Source of the DNA: CAVQBP01 sp963848195
Lineage (GTDB): Bacteria > Bacteroidota > Ignavibacteria > Ignavibacteriales > Ignavibacteriaceae
Length of the DNA: 64,000 bases
Reading direction: 5' to 3'
NCBI GenBank assembly: GCA_963848195.1
Contig: CAWKCY010000017.1
Location: forward strand, 299,727 to 363,726
Shown here: positions 28,754 through 37,335 of the stretch, piece by piece
Position numbering within the stretch: position 1 is the first letter of the stretch
Layout of the letters: each line of letters starts with the position of its first letter
The notes under the pieces: model-generated
The model's input: the letters and a program-made list of their open reading frames with translations, nothing else
The model's database searches: none
Told to the model about the DNA's origin: nothing
Translations under genes and position numbers: made by a program

Positions 28754-28790
28754 TGAAAAAGACGGGTGACAAAAAAAAACTTGTCACCCG
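28754..28790 (-). terminator. Rho-independent terminator after clpP
   Basis: On the minus strand, nine-base arms CGGGTGACA/TGTCACCCG enclose a T-rich loop and are followed by TCTTTTT. It starts 10 bases past the clpP stop and closes the tig-clpP unit. Confidence 0.85.
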
Positions 28791-28799
28791 CAGCTTCTT

Positions 28800-29432
28800 T
28801 TAATCCTTTTTCTTGTCCATTGAAATTCTTTTTTCCAAAATATTGTCGATTATTTTATAATCTTTTGCTTCTTCAGAAGATAAAAAATGATCCCTATCGC
28901 AATCTTTGGTTATTTGTTCAACGGATTTACCTGTATGATCTGCTAAAATTTTATACAAAGTATCTCTTGTCTTCAACATTTCTCTCGCGTGAATTTCAAT
29001 ATCTGATGTTTGCCCCTGTAATCCTCCAATCCATGGCTGGTGAATTAATATCTTAGAATTCGGCAATGCAGTCCTTTTTCCCTCTGCACCGCCTGCTAGT
29101 AATATTGCACCCATGCTTGCTGCCATACCAACGCAAATTGTTGCCACTTTAGGCTTTACGTATTTCATTGTGTCATAAATTGCTAAACCTGCGGTTACAC
29201 TGCCGCCGGGAGAATTAATATATAAATTAATATCCTTATCCGAATCTTCAGCTTCAAGGAATATCAATTGCGCAATTGTTAAGCTCGCTATATGATCATC
29301 AATCGCGGTTCCAAGAAATATAATTCTTTCTCTCAAAAGCCGTGAATATATATCCATCCCCCTTTCGCCGCGCCCTGTCTGTTCAATTACATAAGGCACA
29401 AGCTGGTTGTAAATCTCTATATGTTTGTTCAT
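28800..29432 (-). CDS. clpP: ATP-dependent Clp protease proteolytic subunit
   Basis: The 210-residue S14 protease has its Ser in GMAASMGA (about 105), His in LIHQPWIGG (about 130) and an Asp in CDRDHFLS. It forms the tetradecameric chamber used with ClpX or ClpA. Its ATG overlaps the tig stop by four bases (ATGA), so both are translated from one message. clpX, often next in this order, is absent here because a terminator follows. Confidence 0.95.
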   Translation of the reverse strand: MNKHIEIYNQLVPYVIEQTGRGERGMDIYSRLLRERIIFLGTAIDDHIASLTIAQLIFLEAEDSDKDINLYINSPGGSVTAGLAIYDTMKYVKPKVATICVGMAASMGAILLAGGAEGKRTALPNSKILIHQPWIGGLQGQTSDIEIHAREMLKTRDTLYKILADHTGKSVEQITKDCDRDHFLSSEEAKDYKIIDNILEKRISMDKKKD

Positions 29433-30748
29433 TTAGAATCCTTTTCTTCTTTTTGTGAATATTTTTCGGGAGCTACTTTTTTAATCGTATTTTTCTCTTT
29501 TAAGAACTCAAATAACTTTTGATCTAATAATGTATTTTGATAATTCGGAGATTTATAATAATTAAGCAGCTTTTCTTCACTTAAGCCTGTACTTACCGCC
29601 TCCTTTTTCGCTAATTCTTTAAGTGTCTCCTCATCGACTTCAATCTTTTCCTTCTTCTCAATCTCGTTTTTTAGCAAATACCATTTTACTTCCGATTCCG
29701 CATAAGGCTTCAATCGGATTTTTGTTTCTTCACGATTAAAAAGTCTGTTGCCTCCTTTTTTAGCCTGTTCCTCTTCTTTTTTCAGTAAATCTTCAAGAAG
29801 GTTATGCACTAATGTTTTCGGAGGAACAAAATCATTTTTTTCAACTATTAAACTGACAATCTTGTTCCTTATTATGGTGTCTGTCTGCCGGTTATAATAA
29901 TCCTGTATGTCCTTTTTTATCCCCTCTCTTAAATCAGCTTCATTTTCAACTTTATCTTTTGTAACTTTTTTAATCAGCTCATCGGTTAATTCCGGAAGTA
30001 TATTCTTTTTAATTGAAGTAACTGTCGCTGTAAAGTTTAATACTTCTTCGGCTTTATCCTTTCCTTCATCTTCTTTTTGAGGTTCCGCTTCACGCTTAAA
30101 TGTAAAGTTAATCGTGTCTCCGACTTTTTTCCCTTTGGCATTTTCCACTAATTCAGGATTAACTTTCGGATCGGAAAGATCCACTTTTATATTCTGCTTT
30201 TCGGTATTTTCAAAAGGCTCACCCTTTTCATCTATCCTTAGAAGATCAACATCAATTAAATAATTATTTTCATCTCCTATTACTTCTGCATCTTCCTGAG
30301 TAGCATTTGCCTGCCTTATATATTTTATCTCCTGTTCAACTTCTTCATCTTTTACAATAAAATCCGGAACTTCAATCTCCTGATCCATATAGTTTTTAAC
30401 TTCCAATACAGGATAGGTCTCATATTGAACTTTAAAATGCAATTCTTCATTAGGATGAAAATGAATATCAATCAGAGTCGGCTGCCCGATAGGAATTATA
30501 TCTTGCTCCTTTGCAATTTTCCAGAACTTGCTGTTTGCAACCTTCTCCGAAGCTTCATGTTCAAGAGCATCCCCATACATTTTCTTTATTATCGAAAGGG
30601 GAGCTTTCCCCTTTCTAAATCCCGGTAATTGTAACTTTTTTGTCTGTTTCTTTACTTCAGAATCTATATCTTCTTTTACTTCACTATAAGATAAAGTTAC
30701 TTCCAATTCCTTATCCGAAGTTGTTAAATCGTTTATCTTTGTTTCCAA
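29429..30748 (-). CDS. tig: Trigger factor
   Basis: This is the ribosome-bound chaperone and peptidyl-prolyl isomerase. The ribosome-docking loop is GFRKGKAPLSII (about 44-55). The PPIase domain (about 160-245) is divergent, and the C-terminal arms follow. Length is 439 residues. The start is TTG at 30748, chosen because GAGG lies seven bases upstream and the sequence from there matches the family N-terminus. It precedes clpP, as in many bacteria. Confidence 0.93.
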   Translation of the reverse strand: METKINDLTTSDKELEVTLSYSEVKEDIDSEVKKQTKKLQLPGFRKGKAPLSIIKKMYGDALEHEASEKVANSKFWKIAKEQDIIPIGQPTLIDIHFHPNEELHFKVQYETYPVLEVKNYMDQEIEVPDFIVKDEEVEQEIKYIRQANATQEDAEVIGDENNYLIDVDLLRIDEKGEPFENTEKQNIKVDLSDPKVNPELVENAKGKKVGDTINFTFKREAEPQKEDEGKDKAEEVLNFTATVTSIKKNILPELTDELIKKVTKDKVENEADLREGIKKDIQDYYNRQTDTIIRNKIVSLIVEKNDFVPPKTLVHNLLEDLLKKEEEQAKKGGNRLFNREETKIRLKPYAESEVKWYLLKNEIEKKEKIEVDEETLKELAKKEAVSTGLSEEKLLNYYKSPNYQNTLLDQKLFEFLKEKNTIKKVAPEKYSQKEEKDSK

Positions 30749-30886
30749 TATAACCTCATTTTAATTAGAATTACAAAGATATAGGTTTTAAGACACAGAA
30801 TAAAGTGATAAACATAGAGATATCCGTTCACCAATGTTTAAATATTTTCCTCATGTTTAAATATTCATTTTTCAAATTTATTTTTT

Positions 30887-30930
30887 ACCCCGAAGGGGTT
30901 GCATAATACAGACCGGGACAACGTCCCGGT
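30887..30930. repeat. Two GC-rich palindromes beside the RAYT gene
   Basis: ACCCCGAAGGGGT (30887-30899) and ACCGGGACAACGTCCCGGT (30912-30930) lie in the A+T-rich gap upstream of tig. They sit on the 3' side of the RAYT gene, as REP elements often do. Confidence 0.6.
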
Positions 30931-30958
30931 ACTTATTTGATTCCAATAGAGTCCTCAA

Positions 30959-31065
30959 GGGGCTGACCAAAAAGTAATTTTCTATTTAAAAATCAGTGAA
31001 AATCCGTTAAAATCTGCGTCATCTGCGTGCCATTTTTAGAAAATAATTACTTTATGGTCAGCCCC
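30959..31065. mobile_element. MITE-like element with long terminal inverted repeats
   Basis: Terminal arms begin GGGGCTGACC and extend about 25-30 imperfect bases (30959-30987 and 31037-31065). The centre holds the motif AATCTGCGTCATCTGCG, which recurs in many bacterial genomes (family knowledge). The element is about 107 bases, non-coding, and ends 12 bases from the RAYT stop. It may be mobilised by that transposase. Confidence 0.55.
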
Positions 31066-31077
31066 GGCATAAGAAAT

Positions 31078-31533
31078 CTAATCCCATACATACCGTTCAT
31101 CATATTCTACTTTATATTCTTTAAAAAACAACCTGAATTCATCCTGAAAATTCCTCTTTCTATGGTGTTCTTCCTGATTTAAAATATAGGCTCTTACTTT
31201 TTCAACTTCTGATTTACCTACTGAAAAGGCACCATAACCATTTTGCCAGCCAAACTTTTTCAGTATTCCTCCTTTTGTCTTAATCCATTTAGAAGATTCA
31301 CGTTTTATCTCTCCGATTAATTTTGATGCTGATATATTCCTTGAAAGTCTTGATAGAATGTGAACGTGATCAGATATCCCTCCCACTATAAGTACAGAGC
31401 AATCCAAATTATTACATGTTCCACCTAAATACGCATGCATTTCACTGCGTATATCTCTATCCGCAAAAAAAGGATAACGGTTCTTTGTTGAAAAAATTAT
31501 GTGAACTAATATATTTGCTAAGGATTGAGACAT
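31078..31533 (-). CDS. IS200-like/REP-associated tyrosine transposase (RAYT)
   Basis: The 151-residue Y1-transposase fold has the HUH pair in DHVHIL and the catalytic Tyr in YILNQEEHH. A GAGGAGAG ribosome site precedes the ATG. The single-domain form without a TnpB partner, flanked by palindromes (30887, 30959), fits a domesticated or REP-associated TnpA rather than a full IS200. It probably acts on single-stranded hairpin DNA. Confidence 0.85.
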   Translation of the reverse strand: MSQSLANILVHIIFSTKNRYPFFADRDIRSEMHAYLGGTCNNLDCSVLIVGGISDHVHILSRLSRNISASKLIGEIKRESSKWIKTKGGILKKFGWQNGYGAFSVGKSEVEKVRAYILNQEEHHRKRNFQDEFRLFFKEYKVEYDERYVWD

Positions 31534-31632
31534 ATCTCTCCTCTAATTTAATTTTTTTTATGTTGCAAATATTGCTAACAATTTGGATTTTATAATGGAA
31601 ATTTGATAAATTATACATAAAAGGAGAATCTT

Positions 31633-31911
31633 ATGTGCAGAAATATAAAAATATTATACAACTTTAATCCACCTGCAACGGATGAAGAAATTAGCGGAGC
31701 CTCTCTTCAGTTTGTCAGAAAAATTTCCGGTTTTAATAAACCTTCAAAATTAAATGAGGAAGCTTTTAATACCGCAGTTGAAGAAATAACTTCAAGTGCA
31801 CGGAAACTACTTTATTCATTAGTCACTAATGCCGAACCCCGTGACCGCGAAGTTGAAGCTCAGAGAGCTCACGCCAGAGCTTTAGAAAGATTTGGAACAG
31901 TAAAGCATTAG
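31633..31911 (+). CDS. DUF2277 family protein
   Basis: The 92-residue cytosolic protein matches the DUF2277 pattern closely: an MCRNIK start, FNPPATDEEI, ASLQFVRKISG and an Arg-rich tail AQRAHARALERFG. Function is unknown. AAGGAG lies upstream of the start. It is alone, followed by a REP-like repeat at 31955. Confidence 0.85.
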   Translation: MCRNIKILYNFNPPATDEEISGASLQFVRKISGFNKPSKLNEEAFNTAVEEITSSARKLLYSLVTNAEPRDREVEAQRAHARALERFGTVKH

Positions 31912-31954
31912 ATAAACGCATTGATTATGGCTCTACTCTTTCCACCCAAAGGCT

Positions 31955-31979
31955 AACACCTCGGCTTTAGCCAGGTGAT
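31955..31979. repeat. Second copy of the GGCTTTAGCC inverted repeat
   Basis: AACACC-TC-GGCTTTAGCC-A-GGTGAT matches 11343-11367 at about 21 of 25 bases and shares the upstream AAAGG flank. It lies between convergent genes, as the first copy does. Confidence 0.55.
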
Positions 31980-32069
31980 ATTTTCTTCCAAAATATTGAA
32001 ATCTCCATTCAAATAAAAATTCGGTGAACCAGTAGGGGTTCCCACACAATCTCTGTCCCGTCCTTACTT

Positions 32070-33521
32070 TTATCTTGGCATTATAGTTATGAATACTCTT
32101 TTATATCTTGATAATGAAGGCGTTCCTTTATCCGTAACTCTTAAAATAAATTGAACAGTTTCTTTTTTCTCAACCTTAGGCGCTATCACATAAGCATTAT
32201 GCGCGTTCTCCGCTGAATTAATTTTTATGAATTTTTTATAAGTACCAGCCTCCGGATAGTTAAACCACAAATAACTGAGATTATCTCCATCAGGATCGCT
32301 TGCTATTGCATCCAAACCAAAACCCTCTTCTGATTTAACAGTAATTTGTTCGGGTACTAATAATTTGGGAATCGGCGGATGATTGGCTTCTTTATATGAT
32401 TCCGTGCACCAGTTCATCCTGGCGGCAAAATCATTTTGAAAGTCATTACGCCAGCGAAATAAAGTTGCTTTATTACTTGTAAAAGTAATCGTATCCAATC
32501 GAACCGCACGTCCGTATTCATTAAAAATGTATGGAGTATATTGATCGATCGCATCAGTCCAAATTGCCCTGGTTTCAGGTACTATCGGTACGCCCGAACC
32601 TCCTCTTTTAAGGGAATCAAACTTAGGCTTATACAGTTCATAACGTCCGCCCCAGCCTCCCCAGTCAGGATGCTCCGGATAACTCAACCCATTCGGGATT
32701 AGATTCAACCACGATGGAGTATCACCCTCCATTCCATAAGCTACATCAGGATATACAGCTCCGAGAGAACCGTGACCCTGTTGAATATTTTTTGCCAGCC
32801 AAATATTGCTGATCTCTTCATTATTTTTACCGTTTATATAACTATTAATTGCACTCCATGTTGCACTGCCGTAATCATCCCCCGGGCTGACAATATAAAA
32901 TAAATTAGGAAAATTTTTTCTAATCCATATACCGCTATCGTCCTGGTCGGATATTGTGTAAACCCTGAGTTTTGCAATTAACCTTTTTACTTCTGATTCT
33001 GTTTTTGTTTTTTTAATTTCGTATAATGCTTGAGCAAGAGTATTCACTCCTCCCCAAACACATATCCATAAATTACGCTCATCTTTTTCTTCAAGAACTC
33101 TAATAATCCATTTAGAACCCGGTGAATCTTTTCCCTCGCCGACTCCCTGCATCCCATATTCTGCAATCCCATCCTTTACTATATTTAAAAGTGATTCGGC
33201 ATTAGGAAAACCGGCTTCATTTTTATTAAGATTAGGCTGCACTTTGCCATAGTCTTGAATTATACTTTTGATATATTCGGGATGGATTGCTGTTTTTTGC
33301 CAGCAGGATGTTGTTGCAATTAATCCTTCTATTTCAATTTCATTGGAGTATAATAATAAACGAACCATTGATTCAGAATCGTCCGGGTCGGCACCAATAT
33401 CCGATAATATAATTACTCGATTTTTTTCAGCGCCAATTATATCTTTCTGATCTCTTTGTGCAAAAATAGAGTCAAAAGTTAATATTAAAGCAATGATAAT
33501 TAAATAAAATATAGTCCTCAT
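32070..33521 (-). CDS. Secreted DUF1593 (nucleoside hydrolase-like) protein
   Basis: A signal peptide (1-21) precedes an NH-like domain that opens with ILSDIGADPDDSES, an Asp-rich calcium-site pattern. A C-terminal Ig-like region from about 390 has the DPDGDNLSYLW motif. The layout matches the Sde182/DUF1593 group, often near polysaccharide-use genes and sometimes called cellulose-binding protein. The substrate is unknown; a glycosidic or nucleoside bond is likely. It is monocistronic. Confidence 0.85.
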   Translation of the reverse strand: MRTIFYLIIIALILTFDSIFAQRDQKDIIGAEKNRVIILSDIGADPDDSESMVRLLLYSNEIEIEGLIATTSCWQKTAIHPEYIKSIIQDYGKVQPNLNKNEAGFPNAESLLNIVKDGIAEYGMQGVGEGKDSPGSKWIIRVLEEKDERNLWICVWGGVNTLAQALYEIKKTKTESEVKRLIAKLRVYTISDQDDSGIWIRKNFPNLFYIVSPGDDYGSATWSAINSYINGKNNEEISNIWLAKNIQQGHGSLGAVYPDVAYGMEGDTPSWLNLIPNGLSYPEHPDWGGWGGRYELYKPKFDSLKRGGSGVPIVPETRAIWTDAIDQYTPYIFNEYGRAVRLDTITFTSNKATLFRWRNDFQNDFAARMNWCTESYKEANHPPIPKLLVPEQITVKSEEGFGLDAIASDPDGDNLSYLWFNYPEAGTYKKFIKINSAENAHNAYVIAPKVEKKETVQFILRVTDKGTPSLSRYKRVFITIMPR

Positions 33522-33781
33522 ATTTTTTATTTCCCTTGTTTTAAATTACTTAAAAAAATATCAAGATAATAAAATTATTTTATTTCCGCTTTATCACTCT
33601 GAATTTTGCGTGATAATTATCTTCTAAGAATTGCTTGATTCTCCCCGTTCTTTTTTATCATGTTTCAAATTAAATCAAAAAAAAGAATTTATCAATAGAT
33701 ATTTTTATAAATATTTTCAATTTAACAATTATAATAAGTCACCTTTGCTAGGGAAATGGATAAGCACCTACTATAAGGTAC

Positions 33782-34000
33782 TTAACTTTGTGATAGTTTA
33801 ATAATTTTATAAACTCTTCGAAGTCCTTTTCGACTTTCATTATATAGTTTTTGTTTATTAAAAAGTAAGATGTATTGTTCCCTCAATTCTTGAAGAATAC
33901 TAAGTTTATTATCCGGTGATATTAACCGCCAATATTCAATCTCATCCTCATATTGCTTCGGATCGTTAATTTGATATCTCTTTATTTGTTTGCTCTTCAT
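33782..34000 (-). CDS. Small conserved hypothetical protein, possible antitoxin-like
   Basis: The 72-residue, charged, helical protein has a YWR-SPDNKL-LQELREQYI core and an LRRVYKII tail. I recognise the pattern from small genes often found beside minimal nucleotidyltransferase genes, but no such neighbour is present. It may be an orphan. It sits at the edge of the cassette-like region and could be a cassette gene. Confidence 0.55.
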   Translation of the reverse strand: MKSKQIKRYQINDPKQYEDEIEYWRLISPDNKLSILQELREQYILLFNKQKLYNESRKGLRRVYKIIKLSQS

Positions 34001-34163
34001 TCTAAAATCTTAAATAACCGTTTTAACAATATAAAAAGAAAACCCAAACGGTTCAAAATCTCAATCCCCAAATTATAACAACCTTACCTGAATCAAACTC
34101 ATCTTTAAGTGTGTTTGAAATTTTTGAATTTTGAAATTCTATATAAACCTTGCATAACTTAAG

Positions 34164-34907
34164 TTAATTAATAATATCTCCCTTGTTGTTAGCTAATTTT
34201 TCACGCCATTTTTTGAGTTCCTCAGGTGTCTGCCTCACCCAATCTGTTACCTCGCCTACGATTCTTAATGGTGCTTGTGAGCGATATGAGCGTGTTAGAT
34301 TGCCCGGAAATTTTTTGTCTGTAACATTCGGGTCATTTTCAAAACTCCCTGTCGGTTCAACGATATAAACTCGTTCACTTCTATCCCCTTTAGCTAATGC
34401 GGCAGCAAGACCCGCCCCATTAACCAGGGCTGTGAAATAAATATGATTCATTTTGAGTTCAGGTTTGTAATTAGAACTGCCCCCTGCTGTCAGTAAATCA
34501 CCAACCTGCAAATCTGCTTTCGTACCATGATAAAAGGGACCTTTTTCAAGCGGTTTATCCTTAAATGAAGTTGCTAATTCATAATTCTTTTTTGCCTTAT
34601 CAAGATCGCTTAAATCCTGATAGCATTTAGCAATGTTTAAATACAAAGAAGGGAAAGCACTTTTAACACTATCATTATTTATTTTTAATGCAAACTGCAA
34701 AGACATTTCGAGCCATTTTAATTTATCGGAAACATTTTCTTGATGTCGGGCTGCATAATAAGCTGCAAGGAATTTTTCAAAGTCGTTTGTTGCTTCGTTC
34801 CATGCTTGAATAAATATTCTGCTTGCTTCTTCAGGTTTGCCTTTTTCTTCCAGGCCCATACCTTGAAGGCAGCGTTTAACAACATTGTTGTTTGGGTTGA
34901 ATTCCAT
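34164..34907 (-). CDS. arr: Rifamycin NAD+ ADP-ribosyltransferase (Arr) with N-terminal TPR domain
   Basis: Residues 1-118 are TPR-like helices (EEASRIFIQAWNEA; LYLNIAKCYQDLSDLDKAKK). Residues 122-225 are an Arr domain with the family motifs FYHGTKADLQVGDLLTAG, IYFTAL, YIVEPTGSFENDPN and the Asp in EVTDWV. Arr transfers ADP-ribose from NAD+ to the ansa hydroxyl of rifamycins. Stand-alone Arr is about 140 residues, so the TPR part is an addition. arr is a classic integron cassette gene, and attC-like sequence lies just upstream (34964-35044). Very similar TPR-Arr proteins occur in Bacteroidota (family memory). Confidence 0.85.
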   Translation of the reverse strand: MEFNPNNNVVKRCLQGMGLEEKGKPEEASRIFIQAWNEATNDFEKFLAAYYAARHQENVSDKLKWLEMSLQFALKINNDSVKSAFPSLYLNIAKCYQDLSDLDKAKKNYELATSFKDKPLEKGPFYHGTKADLQVGDLLTAGGSSNYKPELKMNHIYFTALVNGAGLAAALAKGDRSERVYIVEPTGSFENDPNVTDKKFPGNLTRSYRSQAPLRIVGEVTDWVRQTPEELKKWREKLANNKGDIIN

Positions 34908-34963
34908 TTTCTAATTATTTTGTCTGTTAATTATTGTAATATCAATTCAGTTGCTTGTACTTA

Positions 34964-35044
34964 GACTAACTAAGTTAACATAAAGAACTTCGAATTAATA
35001 TCAAAATGCTAAACCATATTGATCTTGCTGCTAAGCCGCAGCCC
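34964..35044 (-). repeat. attC-like remnant upstream of arr
   Basis: Read on the minus strand, GGGCTGCGGCTTAGCAGC (35027-35044) matches the left part of the attC-like repeats at 36458 and 37336. GTTAGTC (34964-34970) is a possible R' box before arr. The 512-base gap 34908-35419 otherwise holds only a short coding remnant at 35293. Confidence 0.45.
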
Positions 35045-35292
35045 AAATAAATAATAGTTGTTGCCGGATTAAACGGATTTGGATGGCACAAGTGCTCGTC
35101 CGGTTCCACAACCAAGTCCTAAAACATTTTTAGCTTTTTTTAGTCGTTGGAAAATAGAGTAAAAAGCAACTTCTATTAACCGTTTTAACGGTTTTCAGAC
35201 TTTTCACACAGACTCTTAAGGGAGGAGAACTTATAAACCAATAAAAATATTCTTTCTCATTTCTTTACCCTTTATTTAATTTGATCTAAATT

Positions 35293-35406
35293 TCATTTAG
35301 ATTCCTTGGCTAATGCAGCATAAGATGCATACTTTACATTAAGTCCAACTTTAGTACATGCTTCATATAATTTTGGTTCAAGTTTTTTAATCAATTCTAA
35401 ATGTGT
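35293..35406 (-). pseudogene. Short coding remnant (37 residues, no start)
   Basis: On the minus strand the frame reads HLELIKKLEPKLYEA...YAALAKESK and stops at 35293. It has protein-like composition but only a TTG as a possible start, directly downstream of the lipoprotein gene. It may be the 3' end of a lost cassette gene. The family is not recognised. Confidence 0.35.
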
Positions 35407-35419
35407 TTATTCTTTTAGA

Positions 35420-35956
35420 TTATTCTAAAATTCCAGAACTTATTAATGCTTGATAGACATTTGGATTATTTCGAATATCAGGATCATTTATTGAACCATA
35501 ATATTCTGGATATGCTCTATCAATTACAATCTTCTCAGGTGTTGTAATTCTTCCATCTGGATGTCGTGGATAAAGAATAATTACAGGATTTTGGCAAACT
35601 CCTGAATCTGCATTATCCATAAATCTTCCCCAATATATTCTTCGACCGTTCGCAACGACTACAAATAATTTATGTAATAAATTTCCTCTTGTTATAATTC
35701 GTTCATAAACATTTTGGGAAAATGTTATATGGTGATCTTCCCAATTATATTTAGTGATATCATTATTCGTTAATAAAGGCTCATCTATTAAATCAATTTT
35801 ATTAAGATCCGATATTTGTTCTGATGTAAAAGTTGTGTTTGAAATATAAACTGCAAAAGTATCTGTAAATTCATTGCTTGTTGGTGATTCTTTATTACAA
35901 CCCAAGAATATAAGAGAAATAGTAAACGAAATAAAACATATAATTTTAACTTTCAT
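35420..35956 (-). CDS. Putative lipoprotein, unknown function
   Basis: The lipoprotein signal ends in IFLGC (Cys20). The mature part (about 158 residues) is soluble and mixed alpha/beta, with a GRRIYWGRF segment and a C-terminal YQALISSGILE. I recognise no family. It starts 27 bases after an attC-like right end (35983-36008), as a gene in a cassette would. GGAG precedes the ATG. Confidence 0.65.
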   Translation of the reverse strand: MKVKIICFISFTISLIFLGCNKESPTSNEFTDTFAVYISNTTFTSEQISDLNKIDLIDEPLLTNNDITKYNWEDHHITFSQNVYERIITRGNLLHKLFVVVANGRRIYWGRFMDNADSGVCQNPVIILYPRHPDGRITTPEKIVIDRAYPEYYGSINDPDIRNNPNVYQALISSGILE

Positions 35957-35982
35957 TTCTTTCTCCTTTTACTTTTTATTAC

Positions 35983-36008
35983 GGTATAACGAACCGCAAT
36001 TATATTGC
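35983..36008 (-). repeat. Shortened attC-like site
   Basis: On the minus strand this reads GCAATATAAT followed by TGCGGTTCGTTATACC. The first part is the complement of the cassette start at 36458-36466. The second is the same right end as at 37336 (GCGGTTCGTTA). The middle of the site appears to be deleted. Confidence 0.5.
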
Positions 36009-36048
36009 TTTTTTACATTTATATATTTTGATTTTTTATAAATATTAT

Positions 36049-36438
36049 TTAACCAAAAGGACCTAAAAAACCACCAGCAATAAATATCAAACCAAGAACT
36101 ACAAATGTTGCAAGTGATAACCAAAATGTACCAAAAAATGTTTTTATTATATCAAACCTTTCTTCCATTATTTTATCAATATCTGAAAAAGATACATTTA
36201 CCTTTGATATATCGTTTATAATAATAATTTTTTCACTATCCGTTATCACTTTGTTATTTTCATTTTCATCAAATATTAATTCCTCTTTATTATTTAAGAT
36301 TATTTTAGTCTTAGGATGCCTTTCACTTTTTAAATAATCTTCTTTTGATACTTCACGAAACGAATAACAACCTGATAATATAAATGAAACAAACAAAACT
36401 GATAAGATGGAATATTTTAAATTAAATTCTTTCCCCAT
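36049..36438 (-). CDS. Small putative lipoprotein with C-terminal membrane helix
   Basis: This 129-residue protein has a lipobox ILSGC (Cys24), a charged middle region (35-85) and one hydrophobic helix near 103-124 ending in Gly-rich GGFLGPFG. I recognise no family. It is bounded by the 9-bp inverted pair GCAATATAA (36458-36466) and TTATATTGC (36000-36008), the geometry expected of one integron cassette. Confidence 0.6.
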   Translation of the reverse strand: MGKEFNLKYSILSVLFVSFILSGCYSFREVSKEDYLKSERHPKTKIILNNKEELIFDENENNKVITDSEKIIIINDISKVNVSFSDIDKIMEERFDIIKTFFGTFWLSLATFVVLGLIFIAGGFLGPFG

Positions 36439-36457
36439 ATTTTTTATCCTTTATTTT

Positions 36458-36639
36458 GCAATATAAGGCTTTGCGGCTAAGGCGCAGCCCAGAACAGCTA
36501 TGCCGAATTAATTAGTAAATATTATAATTAAAAATATCCTTCATAGCATAACAACTTTGAACAAGAAAAAACAGAACTACCAACCCGAAAACCTAAAAAT
36601 GACGAGAGCGAAATCGCTGTCGCCGCTGGTTAGCTGGTA
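36458..36639 (-). repeat. attC-like site between two cassette genes
   Basis: Minus-strand order: TACCAGCTAAC (R''-like, 36629-36639), CAGCGGCGACAGCG, a long variable middle, then GGGCTGCGCCTTAGCCGC and a right end near 36458. The left box is the exact complement of the right end at 37336-37346. About 180 bases, similar in size to long chromosomal attC sites. Confidence 0.55.
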
Positions 36640-36642
36640 CAT

Positions 36643-37299
36643 TTATTTAATAACAACTCCCAATAAAAAACTTAGTGCTGAGTTTTTTACTGATGGAGTA
36701 TTTCTCATGTTAATATTTTTGAAACTTGGATTATAACTAATTTCTATTAGCATTTTGGGTATATAGATTAATTTTAATTCGGTTCCAACATTGAGCATAA
36801 CTCCGTAATCAAATCTGCTGAATGAATTAATTGATGTTGCATAGGGATAATTATAATCTTCAGTTATTTTAATTAAATAATTAAAGCATGGGCCAAATTC
36901 AAGATATGGTTTTACTTTACCATAGTTAAAATTTAATTTTGCAAGAATCGGTATTGTGAAATAATGAAATTTGACTTTAACTTCAGACGGGCCAACATCT
37001 CTATATCCAAGCTCTGAAATTAAATCAACAACAGTACCCCCGGGCAAAGTAAAACTTCTGCCTTTTTGTGTATAATGAAAATCTACCTGTGCGCTTATGA
37101 AATTAGTTTTCCACTTCTCTGCAAATACTCCTATATCTAAACCTAAAATAGATTTTGATATATTATCCGTATAAGAATTACTATAATTTTGTTCTGCATT
37201 TGTAATACCAACTTTTAATCCATATGAATCTACAATCTGACCAAATGTAGGATTAAAAAATAATACTAATAGTGTAAAATTTAATATTATAATTTTCAT
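36643..37299 (-). CDS. PorT-like outer membrane beta-barrel protein
   Basis: A signal peptide (1-20) is followed by about eight amphipathic strands (GLDIGVFAEKW, SAQVDFHYTQKGRSF, FTIPILAKLNF, YLEFGPCFNYLI) ending in a C-terminal strand. This is the PF13568/PorT-type barrel common in Bacteroidota. The role is unknown. The gene is framed by an 11-bp inverted repeat, TACCAGCTAAC at 37336 and its complement at 36629, so it forms a complete cassette-like unit. Confidence 0.72.
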   Translation of the reverse strand: MKIIILNFTLLVLFFNPTFGQIVDSYGLKVGITNAEQNYSNSYTDNISKSILGLDIGVFAEKWKTNFISAQVDFHYTQKGRSFTLPGGTVVDLISELGYRDVGPSEVKVKFHYFTIPILAKLNFNYGKVKPYLEFGPCFNYLIKITEDYNYPYATSINSFSRFDYGVMLNVGTELKLIYIPKMLIEISYNPSFKNINMRNTPSVKNSALSFLLGVVIK

Positions 37300-37335
37300 G
37301 GGTGTGATTCTTTAATAAATTTTAATATCCCTTAT

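Noticed and set aside
35063..35125. Minus-strand GLGCGTGRALV segment like a SAM-binding motif I
   Set aside because: Only about 35 codons are open, the rest of a methyltransferase is missing, and the stretch lies in repeat-like cassette spacer.
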